Positions 1 to 7,698 of a stretch of 64,000 nt of DNA are shown piece after piece. The translations under genes were made by a program, and so were the position numbers. The notes under the pieces are model-generated. The model made no database searches and was not told the DNA's origin. It saw only the letters and a program-made list of their open reading frames with translations. How positions within the stretch are numbered: position 1 is the first letter of the stretch; each line of letters opens with the position of its first letter. This DNA is from Pseudomonas sp. R37(2017). GTDB lineage: Bacteria; Pseudomonadota; Gammaproteobacteria; Pseudomonadales; Pseudomonadaceae. The DNA lies in contig NZ_NEHO01000015.1 in assembly GCF_002113375.1 (NCBI RefSeq), positions 62,001 through 126,000 of the forward strand, in the 5' to 3' direction.

Positions 1-605
1 TTCTTGGCAGTCAGCGGTTCCGGAGGACTGCGTAACGCATTGGTCTTGTCGTAACCGGGACCGATGATCGCGAAGATAATGCCATTCCAGCCTTTGACAA
101 AGTCATCATGGGAGTAGCGTTTGTGTCCGAGTACCGGGTCGCCGATGTAGACCCAGTTCTTGTCCGCCCTCTGCAACACCACGAAGTGCTTGTAGCCGCG
201 AATTTCCATCAGTACCACCACCGGAATCGTCACTGCCTCGAGTCTTTCGGGGGGTATCTTGTAGCCCCGGGCGCGCATGCCGATACGCTCTATGTAGCGC
301 TTCATGTCCAGCATGGAAAAACCCTGGGTACGCACAAGGTCCTGGTCTGCGGTGAGCAGCATGCCTTTGATGACGTGCTCCTCATCGACGTCAAGCCAAT
401 AAGCCTGGCGCAGTATCGTTGCCAGCGCGGCGGCACCGCAGCTGAAATCGGTCTTTTGTTCGACGATGTCGCTGAACTTGCGCTCACGCAAACTCTGTAC
501 GTGCTTGTACACCAGTACGCCGCCTGGCAGGGCGGCAACCGGAATCTGGGCGGCCTGGGTCAGGCCGGACAGGCAGAGCAGGGCGAAAAGGACAGTCTTG
601 CGCAT
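1..605 (-). CDS. fapD: FapD, C39-type peptidase of the amyloid operon (partial, 3' end outside window)
   Basis: The protein begins MRKTVLFALLCLSGLTQA, a Sec signal peptide, and about 201 codons are visible before the window edge. It has the layout of a bacteriocin-processing-type C39 cysteine peptidase: Cys56 in DFSCGAA, His140 in GYKHFVV and Asp156 in IGDPVLG form the expected catalytic set. In the fap system FapD is thought to process or protect components of the amyloid secretion route in the periplasm. It lies 42 bp after fapC on the same strand, in the usual fapABCDEF order; fapE and fapF should follow to the left of the window. Confidence is high because of the neighbours. Confidence 0.93.
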   Translation of the reverse strand, partial: MRKTVLFALLCLSGLTQAAQIPVAALPGGVLVYKHVQSLRERKFSDIVEQKTDFSCGAAALATILRQAYWLDVDEEHVIKGMLLTADQDLVRTQGFSMLDMKRYIERIGMRARGYKIPPERLEAVTIPVVVLMEIRGYKHFVVLQRADKNWVYIGDPVLGHKRYSHDDFVKGWNGIIFAIIGPGYDKTNALRSPPEPLTAK

Positions 606-647
606 GATCGATAGGCCCTGGGGCTTTCATTGCGATTGCGATCGCGA

Positions 648-1502
648 TTACTGGCAAGTCTTGCAGCCAGCGGCGATGGACAGCGAGTTGCTTTGCTGGT
701 TGCCTACGCCGGACGATATGTTCGCTCCGCCGTTGCCCGAGAAGTTGTTCATCGAGCCCGTTATCGAAGCATTGTTGATTACCGGGGGTTTCCAGCTTTC
801 TGGAGTTATCACTTGTTGAGTGGTTACGCCAGCCAGACCGAACACACCCACGGGTACGACATCAGTCGCGGGCTTGCCGTTGTTGGTGACCTTCATCCCG
901 GATGTGCTTTGGTTGGCCGCTGCCGCCGCCAGTGCTACACGGCCGCCCGAAACGGCAATCGCCAGGTTGTTTTTCTGTTGGTTGAAGGCGCCGCTGGTCA
1001 CGTTGATGCCGATGTTGCCGGACCCGCTGTTGCCGGCGTTGTTCAGGGTCGTGTTGTTGGTGTTGGAGCGGTTCCTGGCGGTATTGCCGCTGCTCCGCTG
1101 AGTCGCGCTGGAGGCGGCGACGGCCGTGCCGAAAATAAAGCTTTCGTCAGCAGTGGCAAGGGCGGCGGCGTTGTCTTGTTGGTTGCCGTCACCGGCAGCA
1201 ACGTTGGCACCCATGTTGCCGTTGGAGTTGTTCAGGGAGGTATCGACCTTGGCGTCGTTTTGGGTGCCCTGGTTCGATACGGAGTTGTGACGGCTGTTCT
1301 GCGAGTCCATCACTGCGGCCCCGGCACCTGCTGTAATCTGCAGAATTTGTTCCAGGGTGGGGCCTTCAGGCTGGGGGGGGGTGCCTTGCCCATTTCCCTG
1401 ACCGTTGCCTTGACCATTATCAAGAGCGCCTGCTTGAGCTGCGAATGCCATCACTGCCGCCAGAGCGAAAGCAAGGGGTTTGAGAGCAGTTGTCGGGTTC
1501 AT
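648..1502 (-). CDS. fapC: FapC, major functional amyloid subunit
   Basis: A 284-residue secreted protein with a signal peptide ending near AFAAQAGA. It is Gly/Asn/Gln/Ala-rich and carries three imperfect amyloid repeats of the type GxxGxNxxxGxxNQQxN (GNMGANVAAGDGNQQDN, GNIGINVTSGAFNQQKNN, GNGGANISSGVGNQQSN), separated by variable linkers. The C-terminus ends in a CKTC (CxxC) motif, as expected for FapC. FapC is the main fibre component in Pseudomonas biofilm matrix. The start is ATG with GGAGA eight bases upstream. The linkers are of moderate length, so this is not one of the very long FapC variants. Confidence 0.95.
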   Translation of the reverse strand: MNPTTALKPLAFALAAVMAFAAQAGALDNGQGNGQGNGQGTPPQPEGPTLEQILQITAGAGAAVMDSQNSRHNSVSNQGTQNDAKVDTSLNNSNGNMGANVAAGDGNQQDNAAALATADESFIFGTAVAASSATQRSSGNTARNRSNTNNTTLNNAGNSGSGNIGINVTSGAFNQQKNNLAIAVSGGRVALAAAAANQSTSGMKVTNNGKPATDVVPVGVFGLAGVTTQQVITPESWKPPVINNASITGSMNNFSGNGGANISSGVGNQQSNSLSIAAGCKTCQ

Positions 1503-1566
1503 GGTGTTTCTCCGCGCTCATGTGTTGGTCAAGTGTTGGTGCTTCCCTGACTGCAGTTTTTGGGGG

Positions 1567-2145
1567 TCACTCAGAGACCCGGATGCTCAGGGTGTTAGCC
1601 ATCCGGTTCCCCACCCCGGCACTTTGGTTTATCTGGATCACTCCGCGGCTGCCGGTGAAGGCCTGGTCGCTTGTCTCGACCTGGCGACTGCCGTTTGGTG
1701 TGTCAGTTGCTCCCGAGTTCGGCAGCAACGCCACGTTCTGTTGAGAAAGGGCACTATCGTCGATCGCTTGTGGTGCAGCGCTGATGCTGATGTGCATCGC
1801 GTTCGCCATCTGGTTGTTCGCCCCGGCGCCCTGGTTGACACCCAGTACGCCGTTGCCATTACTGAAAGCGTTGCCGCCGATACTGGCCGTTGCGTCAGTC
1901 GATGGATTGGCGGTCGTGGTGATTTTTTGCCTGACGCTGGTGGTCGCACCGGCTTGGGTACCAATGGCGATTGCGCGGACGTTGGCCTGCTGTTGTTGAT
2001 CACCGGCCGCCTGGTTGACGTTGAAGTTGCCGTGGTATTGAGCACCGGAATCCTGGATGGAAGCGGTGTTTACCGAACGGCCGCCCGAGTCGGCCATTGC
2101 AGTGGTGCAACCGAGCAGGGCAAACAACAGGAGAGATCGACTCAT
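1567..2145 (-). CDS. fapB: FapB, amyloid nucleator/minor subunit
   Basis: A 192-residue FapC-like secreted protein (signal peptide MSRSLLLFALLGCTTAMA). It has three repeat units resembling those of FapC: NFNVNQAAGDQQQQAN, GVNQGAGANNQMAN and IQINQSAGVGNRMAN. FapB is proposed to nucleate FapC fibres and is found in them in small amounts. An ATG six codons further upstream is possible, but the downstream start is preferred: it has GGGAGG just upstream, begins one base after the fapA stop codon, and puts the signal peptide at the N-terminus. Confidence 0.93.
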   Translation of the reverse strand: MSRSLLLFALLGCTTAMADSGGRSVNTASIQDSGAQYHGNFNVNQAAGDQQQQANVRAIAIGTQAGATTSVRQKITTTANPSTDATASIGGNAFSNGNGVLGVNQGAGANNQMANAMHISISAAPQAIDDSALSQQNVALLPNSGATDTPNGSRQVETSDQAFTGSRGVIQINQSAGVGNRMANTLSIRVSE

Positions 2146-2146
2146 G

Positions 2147-2584
2147 TCATTGGCCTCCCGCAATTCTGCCCAGTGAGCCGAGGCCGGTGCTCATGGCACG
2201 GTTGATGGTTCCGGAAATGGCGCTGCCACTGCCAGTGCCGTGGTCGGCGGCCATGCCAGGCAAACCGTTGGGGCTGGTGATGACGTTGAGGCCTTGCATG
2301 CCGCGCAGGTTCTGCCCGTTGCCTTGGTGAAGGGCCGTTCCGGTAGTGACTCCGGCAATGTCGGCGTCGCTGAGTTCGCCGGTGACGCGGGCCGATGGGT
2401 TGGCATTGATGGTGTTCGGGTTCGGATCCTTGTCGGCGTTGTGACCGATGAAAGTCGGGTGAACAGAACGATCAAGCACGATGACACCGTTGCCTTCGGC
2501 TTGAACGTCGAAACCGAGAATCGTGCCACCAGCGCTCGCGAACAGCAGGAGGCACGTTAATCCTCTTGTGTTGAAAATCCCCAC
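2147..2584 (-). CDS. fapA: FapA, amyloid assembly accessory protein
   Basis: First gene of the fap operon, 145 residues, with a hydrophobic N-terminus (LTCLLLFASAGG) followed by a Gly/Asn/Ser-rich secreted domain without the FapB/C repeats. FapA is a minor component thought to influence the FapB/FapC ratio. The start codon is GTG, with AAGGA about nine bases upstream; an ATG near that site is out of frame. Identification rests on position at the head of fapBCD, length and composition, since the family has few fixed residues. Confidence 0.88.
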   Translation of the reverse strand: MGIFNTRGLTCLLLFASAGGTILGFDVQAEGNGVIVLDRSVHPTFIGHNADKDPNPNTINANPSARVTGELSDADIAGVTTGTALHQGNGQNLRGMQGLNVITSPNGLPGMAADHGTGSGSAISGTINRAMSTGLGSLGRIAGGQ

Positions 2585-2637
2585 GACGGTTTTTCCTTCA
2601 TTTATCGGCAGGCCCTGATCAGTTGTGCAGGGAATGG

Positions 2638-2653
2638 AGCGAAAGCTGTGCCG
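2638..2653 (-). promoter_or_regulatory. Candidate sigma-54 (RpoN) promoter of the fap operon
   Basis: On the minus strand the sequence reads CGGCACAGCTTTCGCT. It fits the sigma-54 pattern TGGCAC-N5-TTGCW at 9 of 11 fixed positions and keeps GG-N10-GC at -24/-12. It lies about 55 bases upstream of the fapA GTG. That fap is RpoN-controlled here is inferred from this match only. The rest of the 350-base gap (2585-2936) shows no gene; a short CCCCTG/CAGGGG hairpin near 2893 has no T-run. Confidence 0.55.
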
Positions 2654-2936
2654 ATTTCTGAATATCGCGTTGATTCAATGGCTTGCAGTCTTTTCCGGGA
2701 ACCCTTTGCCGAAGATGTTCCAACGGTGAGACAAAACCCCGCGAAGGCAGCCCGGAAATGCCGACGCCCCTCCTTATGGAACAGAGGCTCCAGTGTTGCT
2801 GTATCAATACCTTTACAAATCGGATGGCAAACGAAGAAGTGCGTTGAAATGGGCAGTTTCAGGCAGTGACGGTGTTTCAGGATCGGACACTTTCCCCTGA
2901 AAACAGGGGGGATGGGTGAAACCGCCCAGACGCCGG

Positions 2937-3461
2937 TCAGGCGTCGAGCAAACGATTCACGGCGTTCAGTGCCTGGAGTCGACGTTGCGCCCAATCTCCG
3001 CGCAGTACTTGAACCGGTTGTGCGTGGCGCTCGAGCCACGTCAGGGTCTGGTCGAAAAATGCCTGGCGATCACTCAAGCGGGGTTGGCAACGCTGGCCAT
3101 CATCCGTCCAATCGATGTGTTCCGGCGACAGCAACAAGTGTAGGTCATAGTGCCGGTCCAGGAGTGCCTGTTCGATCCAGGCGGGGCATTGGCCAAACAG
3201 GGTCTGGCTCCAGAGGATATTACTCAGCAGGTGCGTGTCGAGTATGAGCAACGGCGGTTGTTGCGCCCGCGCCAGGTCTTCCCATGCCAATTGGCCACGG
3301 GCGATGGGCGTAATGTCGGCCAGTGTGGTATCCCGTGGATTCTGCTCAATGAACCAGCGCACATATTCGTCAACCAGAATCCCGCCGAAATGCTGTCGCA
3401 ACTCGGCCGCCAGCCAGCTTTTACCGCTGGATTCGGGGCCTGTGAGAACCAGGACTTTCAT
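2937..3461 (-). CDS. NadR-type nicotinamide riboside kinase (AAA P-loop ATPase)
   Basis: A 174-residue protein starting MKVLVLTGPESSGKSWL, with a P-loop (GPESSGKS) in the first 15 residues and an invariant-type DEYVRWF segment, as in the kinase domain of NadR. The NMN adenylyltransferase and regulator domains of enterobacterial NadR are absent. It should phosphorylate nicotinamide riboside to NMN. Its ATG overlaps the pnuC stop by four bases (ATGA), so uptake and phosphorylation are translationally coupled. A longer reading frame begins nine codons earlier, but the coupled start is preferred. Confidence 0.85.
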   Translation of the reverse strand: MKVLVLTGPESSGKSWLAAELRQHFGGILVDEYVRWFIEQNPRDTTLADITPIARGQLAWEDLARAQQPPLLILDTHLLSNILWSQTLFGQCPAWIEQALLDRHYDLHLLLSPEHIDWTDDGQRCQPRLSDRQAFFDQTLTWLERHAQPVQVLRGDWAQRRLQALNAVNRLLDA

Positions 3462-4021
3462 GCGCGCAATGCCGGATCGGCGCGCCATTCGCGCCAGCCC
3501 TGCACGGCGATAGCGGTGAACAAGCCGTACAGAGTGGCCGTCAGGTACAGGTCCTTATAGATGAACAGCCCAACGAAAATCACATCCAGGGTGATCCACA
3601 ACGGCCAGCACTGGACACGTTTTTGCGCCATCCAGACTTGCGCCACCAGGCTGAACCCGGTCAGCGCCGCATCGAGCCAGGGTTGCGCGGCGTCGGTCCA
3701 ATGGGCCATGGCTGCCCCCAGCAACAGACTGCCGACTGCGCCAATGGTGAGGCTCGACACGACGAATCGAGTGTCGAGCCGACTGACTTCGCGGCCATGG
3801 GTCGTTTCGCCCACCCGCGTCCACTGGCACCAGCCGTAAAGTTGCAAGGCGGCATAGACGATCTGCAGCAGCATGTCCGAATACAGCTTCACCTGAAAAA
3901 AGATCCAGCCATACAGCAGCACCATGACCAGACCGATGGGCCAGCACCAGGGGTTCTGTTTGACTGTCAGCCAGACGGCAATCACACCGAGGGCGGCGGC
4001 AAACAGTTCAAGCCCGGACAT
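3458..4021 (-). CDS. pnuC: PnuC-family nicotinamide riboside transporter
   Basis: A 187-residue, multi-pass membrane protein starting MSGLELFAAALGVIAVW. It has the PnuC hallmark of a tryptophan-rich core: WLTVKQNPWCWPIGL and later YGWCQW and CWPLWITLDV. It imports nicotinamide riboside by facilitated diffusion, trapped inside by the kinase encoded next in the operon. The frame extends 37 codons further upstream but that part is Arg/Pro-rich and not membrane-like; the chosen ATG has AAGGAA upstream. Confidence 0.9.
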   Translation of the reverse strand: MSGLELFAAALGVIAVWLTVKQNPWCWPIGLVMVLLYGWIFFQVKLYSDMLLQIVYAALQLYGWCQWTRVGETTHGREVSRLDTRFVVSSLTIGAVGSLLLGAAMAHWTDAAQPWLDAALTGFSLVAQVWMAQKRVQCWPLWITLDVIFVGLFIYKDLYLTATLYGLFTAIAVQGWREWRADPALRA

Positions 4022-4254
4022 GGAGGTTCCTTGGGGATAGCGAAGAAGGGGGCGGATTGTAACCGCCGATCGGACTTGTCTGATAGGATTTCGGCCCCGC
4101 ACGGATAAACCCGGCTCAGGGTGGTTTTTCACAGGGTTTTCACGGTTCTGTGGTGATCCTTGGCGCGCGGGGCTTCAGTTACGCTGGTCGCAATGAAAGC
4201 TTTTGAAAAATACTGACGGAGGCATGCCGACGCGCATAGCCTTTTGGGGGATTG

Positions 4255-5085
4255 ATGGATCTTTGGACTGCCTTTCAGGCATTGATTCTTGGGGTTGTAG
4301 AAGGGCTGACCGAGTTCCTGCCCATTTCCAGTACGGGTCACCAGATTATCGTGGCTGACTTGCTCGGCTTCGGTGGCGAGCGGGCGATGGCGTTCAACAT
4401 CATTATTCAACTGGGTGCCATCCTGGCTGTGGTGTGGGAGTTTCGGCGCAAGATCTTCGACGTGGTCTTCGGTCTGCCGACTCAGCCGAGTGCCCGGCGG
4501 TTTACCGCGAACCTGTTGATCGCGTTCTTGCCGGCCGTGGTGTTGGGTGTCATCTTCGCCGACCTGATCCACGAGTACCTGTTCAATCCGATCACCGTGG
4601 CATCGGCGCTGGTGGTGGGCGGGTTCATCATGTTGTGGGCCGAGCGCCGCCAGCATGAGGTGCACGCCGAAACCGTGGATGACATTACCTGGAAAGATGC
4701 CCTGAAAGTTGGCTTCGCCCAATGCCTGGCCATGATTCCGGGCACTTCGCGCTCGGGCTCGACGATCATCGGCGGGTTGCTGTTCGGCCTGTCGCGCAAG
4801 ACCGCCACCGAGTTCTCGTTCTTCCTGGCGATGCCTACCATGGTCGGTGCGGCGGTGTACTCGGGTTACAAATACCGTCACCTGTTTGTCCCGGCGGATT
4901 TCCCGGTGTTCGCGGTTGGTTTCGTCACGGCGTTCATCTTTGCGATGGTTGCGGTTCGCGGGCTGCTCAAGTTCATCGCCAACCACAGCTATGCGGCGTT
5001 TGCCTGGTATCGCATCGTGTTCGGTCTGATCATCCTGGCGACCTGGCAATTCGGCTGGGTTGACTGGAACGCGGCGAAGCCGTGA
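4255..5085 (+). CDS. uppP: Undecaprenyl-diphosphatase UppP (BacA)
   Basis: A 276-residue polytopic membrane enzyme with both family signatures: EGLTEFLPISSTGH near residue 20 and PGTSRSGSTIIGGL near residue 160. It dephosphorylates undecaprenyl diphosphate to recycle the lipid carrier for peptidoglycan and O-antigen synthesis. A TTG lies directly before the ATG; the ATG is preferred, with GGGGG upstream. The stop overlaps the start of the next gene by four bases. Confidence 0.95.
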   Translation: MDLWTAFQALILGVVEGLTEFLPISSTGHQIIVADLLGFGGERAMAFNIIIQLGAILAVVWEFRRKIFDVVFGLPTQPSARRFTANLLIAFLPAVVLGVIFADLIHEYLFNPITVASALVVGGFIMLWAERRQHEVHAETVDDITWKDALKVGFAQCLAMIPGTSRSGSTIIGGLLFGLSRKTATEFSFFLAMPTMVGAAVYSGYKYRHLFVPADFPVFAVGFVTAFIFAMVAVRGLLKFIANHSYAAFAWYRIVFGLIILATWQFGWVDWNAAKP

Positions 5086-5510
5086 GTGACTCGCGCTCGC
5101 GCAATAACCCCGGACGCCAGTCCGGGGGACAGGTTCGTTATCCACGGTTGAAGTGGCTGGTGTTTGCGTTTCTGTGCGCGTTGCCGCTGTCGGGTTCGGT
5201 ATCGATCTGGCTGCAGGGGGTGTCCCTGATTCCCCTGGCGGCCTACGGTATCGTCAGCGTCGTGACGTTTTTTCTGTACTGGAGCGACAAGCGCAAGGCG
5301 CGCGCCGAGCAATGGCGGACGCCGGAGAAGGTCCTGCATGCGCTCGAGTTCGCCGGAGGCTGGCCCGGGGCGTTAGTGGCCCAGCAAGCGTTTCGGCACA
5401 AAACGCGCAAAGTCTCGTTTCAGTTGGTGTTCTGGATCATCGTCCTGATGCATCAGGTGTTCTGGATCGATCACCTGTTCCTCGGCGCACACGGGTTCGC
5501 CTTGTTCTGA
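5082..5510 (+). CDS. DUF1294 family membrane protein
   Basis: A 142-residue protein with a basic N-terminus, two hydrophobic helices (LKWLVFAFLCALPLSG and IPLAAYGIVSVVTFFLYW) and the DUF1294 features YWSDKRKA, LHALEFAGGWPGAL and HKTRK. Function is unknown; some members carry an N-terminal cold-shock domain, which is absent here. The GTG start overlaps the uppP stop (GTGA), so the two genes are co-translated. Confidence 0.85.
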   Translation: MSDSRSRNNPGRQSGGQVRYPRLKWLVFAFLCALPLSGSVSIWLQGVSLIPLAAYGIVSVVTFFLYWSDKRKARAEQWRTPEKVLHALEFAGGWPGALVAQQAFRHKTRKVSFQLVFWIIVLMHQVFWIDHLFLGAHGFALF

Positions 5511-5522
5511 TTGAAGAAGCCT

Positions 5523-5882
5523 CTAAAGCAAGAGTCCGACTTGAGTGCGCTTTGGCAGTCTGCTCACCACCAATTGGTGGGAGCGCTGCAACAATCCCTG
5601 TAGTTCTTCGCTACCGAGCGGGTAGGGCGTCTGCATGATGATCCACTGCGCGCGCGCCAGATAGGGCGCCGGATGAATTCCCGGGCGGTCGCAATGGCCG
5701 AGAAACAAGTCTCTGTCGACCTTGAACGCCAGGGAATCACCCCGCAACCCTTGCAAGGCGAACATCTTGTTCCCGGCAATCGAAAACACCCGCACACCTC
5801 CCCATTTGTAGTCTTCCCGCGCGCCGGGCAAAGCAAGGCAAAATTTCGCGACATCCTCTTCGCTCATCCGTCCGGCTTTCAT
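5523..5882 (-). CDS. MmcQ/YjbR family protein
   Basis: A 119-residue protein with the MmcQ/YjbR fold markers: CLALPGAREDYKWGG at the N-terminus, VFSIAGNKMFA in the middle and a C-terminal SHQLVVSRLPKR helix. The fold resembles a double-wing DNA-binding domain, but molecular function is not established. Its start overlaps the stop of the upstream LysR gene by four bases, so the two are co-transcribed. Confidence 0.85.
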   Translation of the reverse strand: MKAGRMSEEDVAKFCLALPGAREDYKWGGVRVFSIAGNKMFALQGLRGDSLAFKVDRDLFLGHCDRPGIHPAPYLARAQWIIMQTPYPLGSEELQGLLQRSHQLVVSRLPKRTQVGLLL

Positions 5883-6787
5883 AACAATCGTTCCCCGCAG
5901 GCATTGAAGGATTCGACCAAATGGTCAATCCAGGCGCGTACCGCCGGCATCACGCCGCGTCGATGAGGATAGACCGCTTGCAGCCAGCCACCGGGCAACG
6001 ACCAGTCGGGCAGCAACTGCACCAGTGAGCCGTTTTCCAGTTCCTGCTCGCAATACATCATGGGCAGCATCGTAAATCCCAGACCCGAGAGGGTGCTGGC
6101 CTTGCGCACGATAAAGTCATCGATGCCCAACCGCGCCTCGAGGGCGAGCTCACAACTTTTGCCCTTTTGATCCAACATGCGGATGTGCACCATGCGATCG
6201 GCTTCCAGGGCGCCGAGTACCGGCAGGCTTTTCAGATCCTCGGGATGGTTGATCTCGCGGCCAAGGAGAAAACCGGGGCTGGCGACCATCAGCATCTGCG
6301 CCTGACGCAGGCGGCGGGTGACCAGCAGTGGGTCTTCGTCGCCCAGTTCCCGCACACGCAGGGCCACGTCAATGCCTTCGTTCACCAGATCAACCCGCCG
6401 GTTGAGCAGCATGACCTCCAGCTGGACTTGCGGAAACCGCTCCAGAAAATCGCTGATCACCCCCGGCAATATTTCGTGGGCCAGCCCGACCGGGCAGGAC
6501 ACCCGCAAACGCCCGCGAGGTTCGCTGGACATGCTGGCCACGGCCTCGTCGGCCATTTCCGCCTCCAGCAGCATCGCCTGGCAGTGCCTGAGGTAGCGTT
6601 CACCCACGGCGGTGAGCTTCAGCTGGCGGGTGGTGCGTTGCAGCAATCGTGCGCCAAGGCGTTCTTCGAGTTCGGCGATGCGCCGTGACAGCCGCGACTT
6701 GGGGATGCCCAGCAATCGACCGGCTGCCGCGAAACCACCGGCTTCCACGACTTTGGCGAAGTAATACAGGTCATTGAGGTCTTGCAT
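5879..6787 (-). CDS. LysR-family transcriptional regulator
   Basis: A 302-residue LTTR with an N-terminal winged HTH (AKVVEAGGFAAAGRLLGIPKS, residues about 10-30, continuing through RISRRIAELEERLG-like sequence) and a substrate-binding domain from about residue 90. It is divergent from the azoreductase gene with a 131-bp shared region, the usual arrangement for an LTTR acting on its neighbour. The effector is unknown; a quinone or azo-type electrophile would suit the target. Confidence 0.92.
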   Translation of the reverse strand: MQDLNDLYYFAKVVEAGGFAAAGRLLGIPKSRLSRRIAELEERLGARLLQRTTRQLKLTAVGERYLRHCQAMLLEAEMADEAVASMSSEPRGRLRVSCPVGLAHEILPGVISDFLERFPQVQLEVMLLNRRVDLVNEGIDVALRVRELGDEDPLLVTRRLRQAQMLMVASPGFLLGREINHPEDLKSLPVLGALEADRMVHIRMLDQKGKSCELALEARLGIDDFIVRKASTLSGLGFTMLPMMYCEQELENGSLVQLLPDWSLPGGWLQAVYPHRRGVMPAVRAWIDHLVESFNACGERLL

Positions 6788-6880
6788 GATGTCAGCCTGA
6801 TTGTTCTATCTGTGAGACGAACTATCGCATTGTTGCCATCTAATCAGCTATTGGTTTCGCCTGTAGGATTAGTCCCATCA

Positions 6881-6900
6881 GATCGCCCTTGTGGGCGATC
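6881..6900 (+). promoter_or_regulatory. Perfect 8-bp hairpin in the azoR 5' leader
   Basis: GATCGCCC-TTGT-GGGCGATC forms a perfect eight-pair stem with a four-base loop. It ends 18 bases before the azoR ATG and eight bases before its GGAG ribosome binding site. It has no T-run, so it is not a terminator. It could stabilise the transcript or affect translation; no riboswitch family is recognised. Confidence 0.6.
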
Positions 6901-6918
6901 CTCACTTGGAGATCCCAC

Positions 6919-7530
6919 ATGAAACTGCTGCATATCGATTCGAGCATCCTGGGCGACAACTCGGCTTCCCGTCAGTTGAGCAGCGAAGTCGTCAAAGCCT
7001 GGCAAGCCGCCGAGCCAACCGCTGTGGTGACCTATCGCGACCTGGCTGCCGACGCCATCAGCCATTTCTCGGCCAACACCCTGGTTGCAGCCGGTACTAC
7101 CGCCGAACTGCGCAACGCCGCCCAACAGCATGAAGCCGACCTGAGCGCCTCGACCCTGGCCGAATTCCTCGCCGCCGATGCCGTGGTGATTGCCGCACCG
7201 ATGTACAACTTCACCATCCCGACTCAACTGAAGGCCTGGATCGACCGCATCGCCGTTGCCGGCCAGACCTTCCGTTACACCGAAGCCGGCCCTGAAGGCC
7301 TGTGCGGCGGCAAAAAAGTGGTGATCGTCTCGACGTCCGGCGGCATGCACGCTGGCCAGGCAACCGGTGTAGCCCACGAAGAATACTTGAAGGTCCTGTT
7401 CGGTTTCATCGGCATCACCGACATCGAAATCGTTCGCGCCGAAGGCCTGGCTTACGGTGACGAGGTGCGCAACAAAGCCATGAGCGCCGCCCACGCACAA
7501 ATCAGCGAGCAGTTGTTCGCCGCCGCGTAA
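6919..7530 (+). CDS. azoR: FMN-dependent NADH:azo/quinone oxidoreductase AzoR
   Basis: A 203-residue flavodoxin-fold enzyme beginning MKLLHIDSSILGDNSASRQL. The SSILGDNSASR segment binds the FMN phosphate, APMYNFTIPTQLKAWIDR is the typical AzoR motif near residue 95, and STSGGMH contacts the flavin. AzoR reduces quinones and azo compounds by two electrons with NADH. The ATG is chosen because GGAG lies seven bases upstream; ten further codons upstream overlap the leader hairpin. Confidence 0.94.
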   Translation: MKLLHIDSSILGDNSASRQLSSEVVKAWQAAEPTAVVTYRDLAADAISHFSANTLVAAGTTAELRNAAQQHEADLSASTLAEFLAADAVVIAAPMYNFTIPTQLKAWIDRIAVAGQTFRYTEAGPEGLCGGKKVVIVSTSGGMHAGQATGVAHEEYLKVLFGFIGITDIEIVRAEGLAYGDEVRNKAMSAAHAQISEQLFAAA

Positions 7531-7568
7531 GGTTCGCGTAAACCGAACAACCGTTCATGTAATGCCCC

Positions 7569-7616
7569 AAAAAACTCTGTATTCTGGTTACGCAAGTACC
7601 AGTTACGGAGTTTTTT
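7569..7616 (+). terminator. Rho-independent terminator after azoR
   Basis: A long hairpin: AAAAAACTCTGTA pairs with TACGGAGTTTTTT (one mismatch), and inside it CTGGTTAC pairs with GTACCAG around a GCAA loop. The 3' arm ends in six T. The flanking A-tract means it may work in both directions. Confidence 0.8.
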
Positions 7617-7698
7617 GTTTCTGGTCTTTTCAAATTGTGGCCCGACTTATGCTTTCCAGGGTTCAGGTCTCAAGTTCGGTAACAAGGTGGGGCATCCC

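Noticed and set aside
1567..2045. Repeated Asn/Gln-rich DNA in fapB and fapC as a CRISPR or tandem array
   Set aside because: Repeats are at protein level, unequal in spacing and belong to amyloid motifs.
2892..2911. CCCCTG-AAAA-CAGGGG hairpin as terminator
   Set aside because: No T-run follows the stem on either strand.
2602..3039. 145-codon minus-strand frame upstream of fapA
   Set aside because: Overlaps the candidate fap promoter and the end of the kinase gene; Arg/Thr-rich with no domain.
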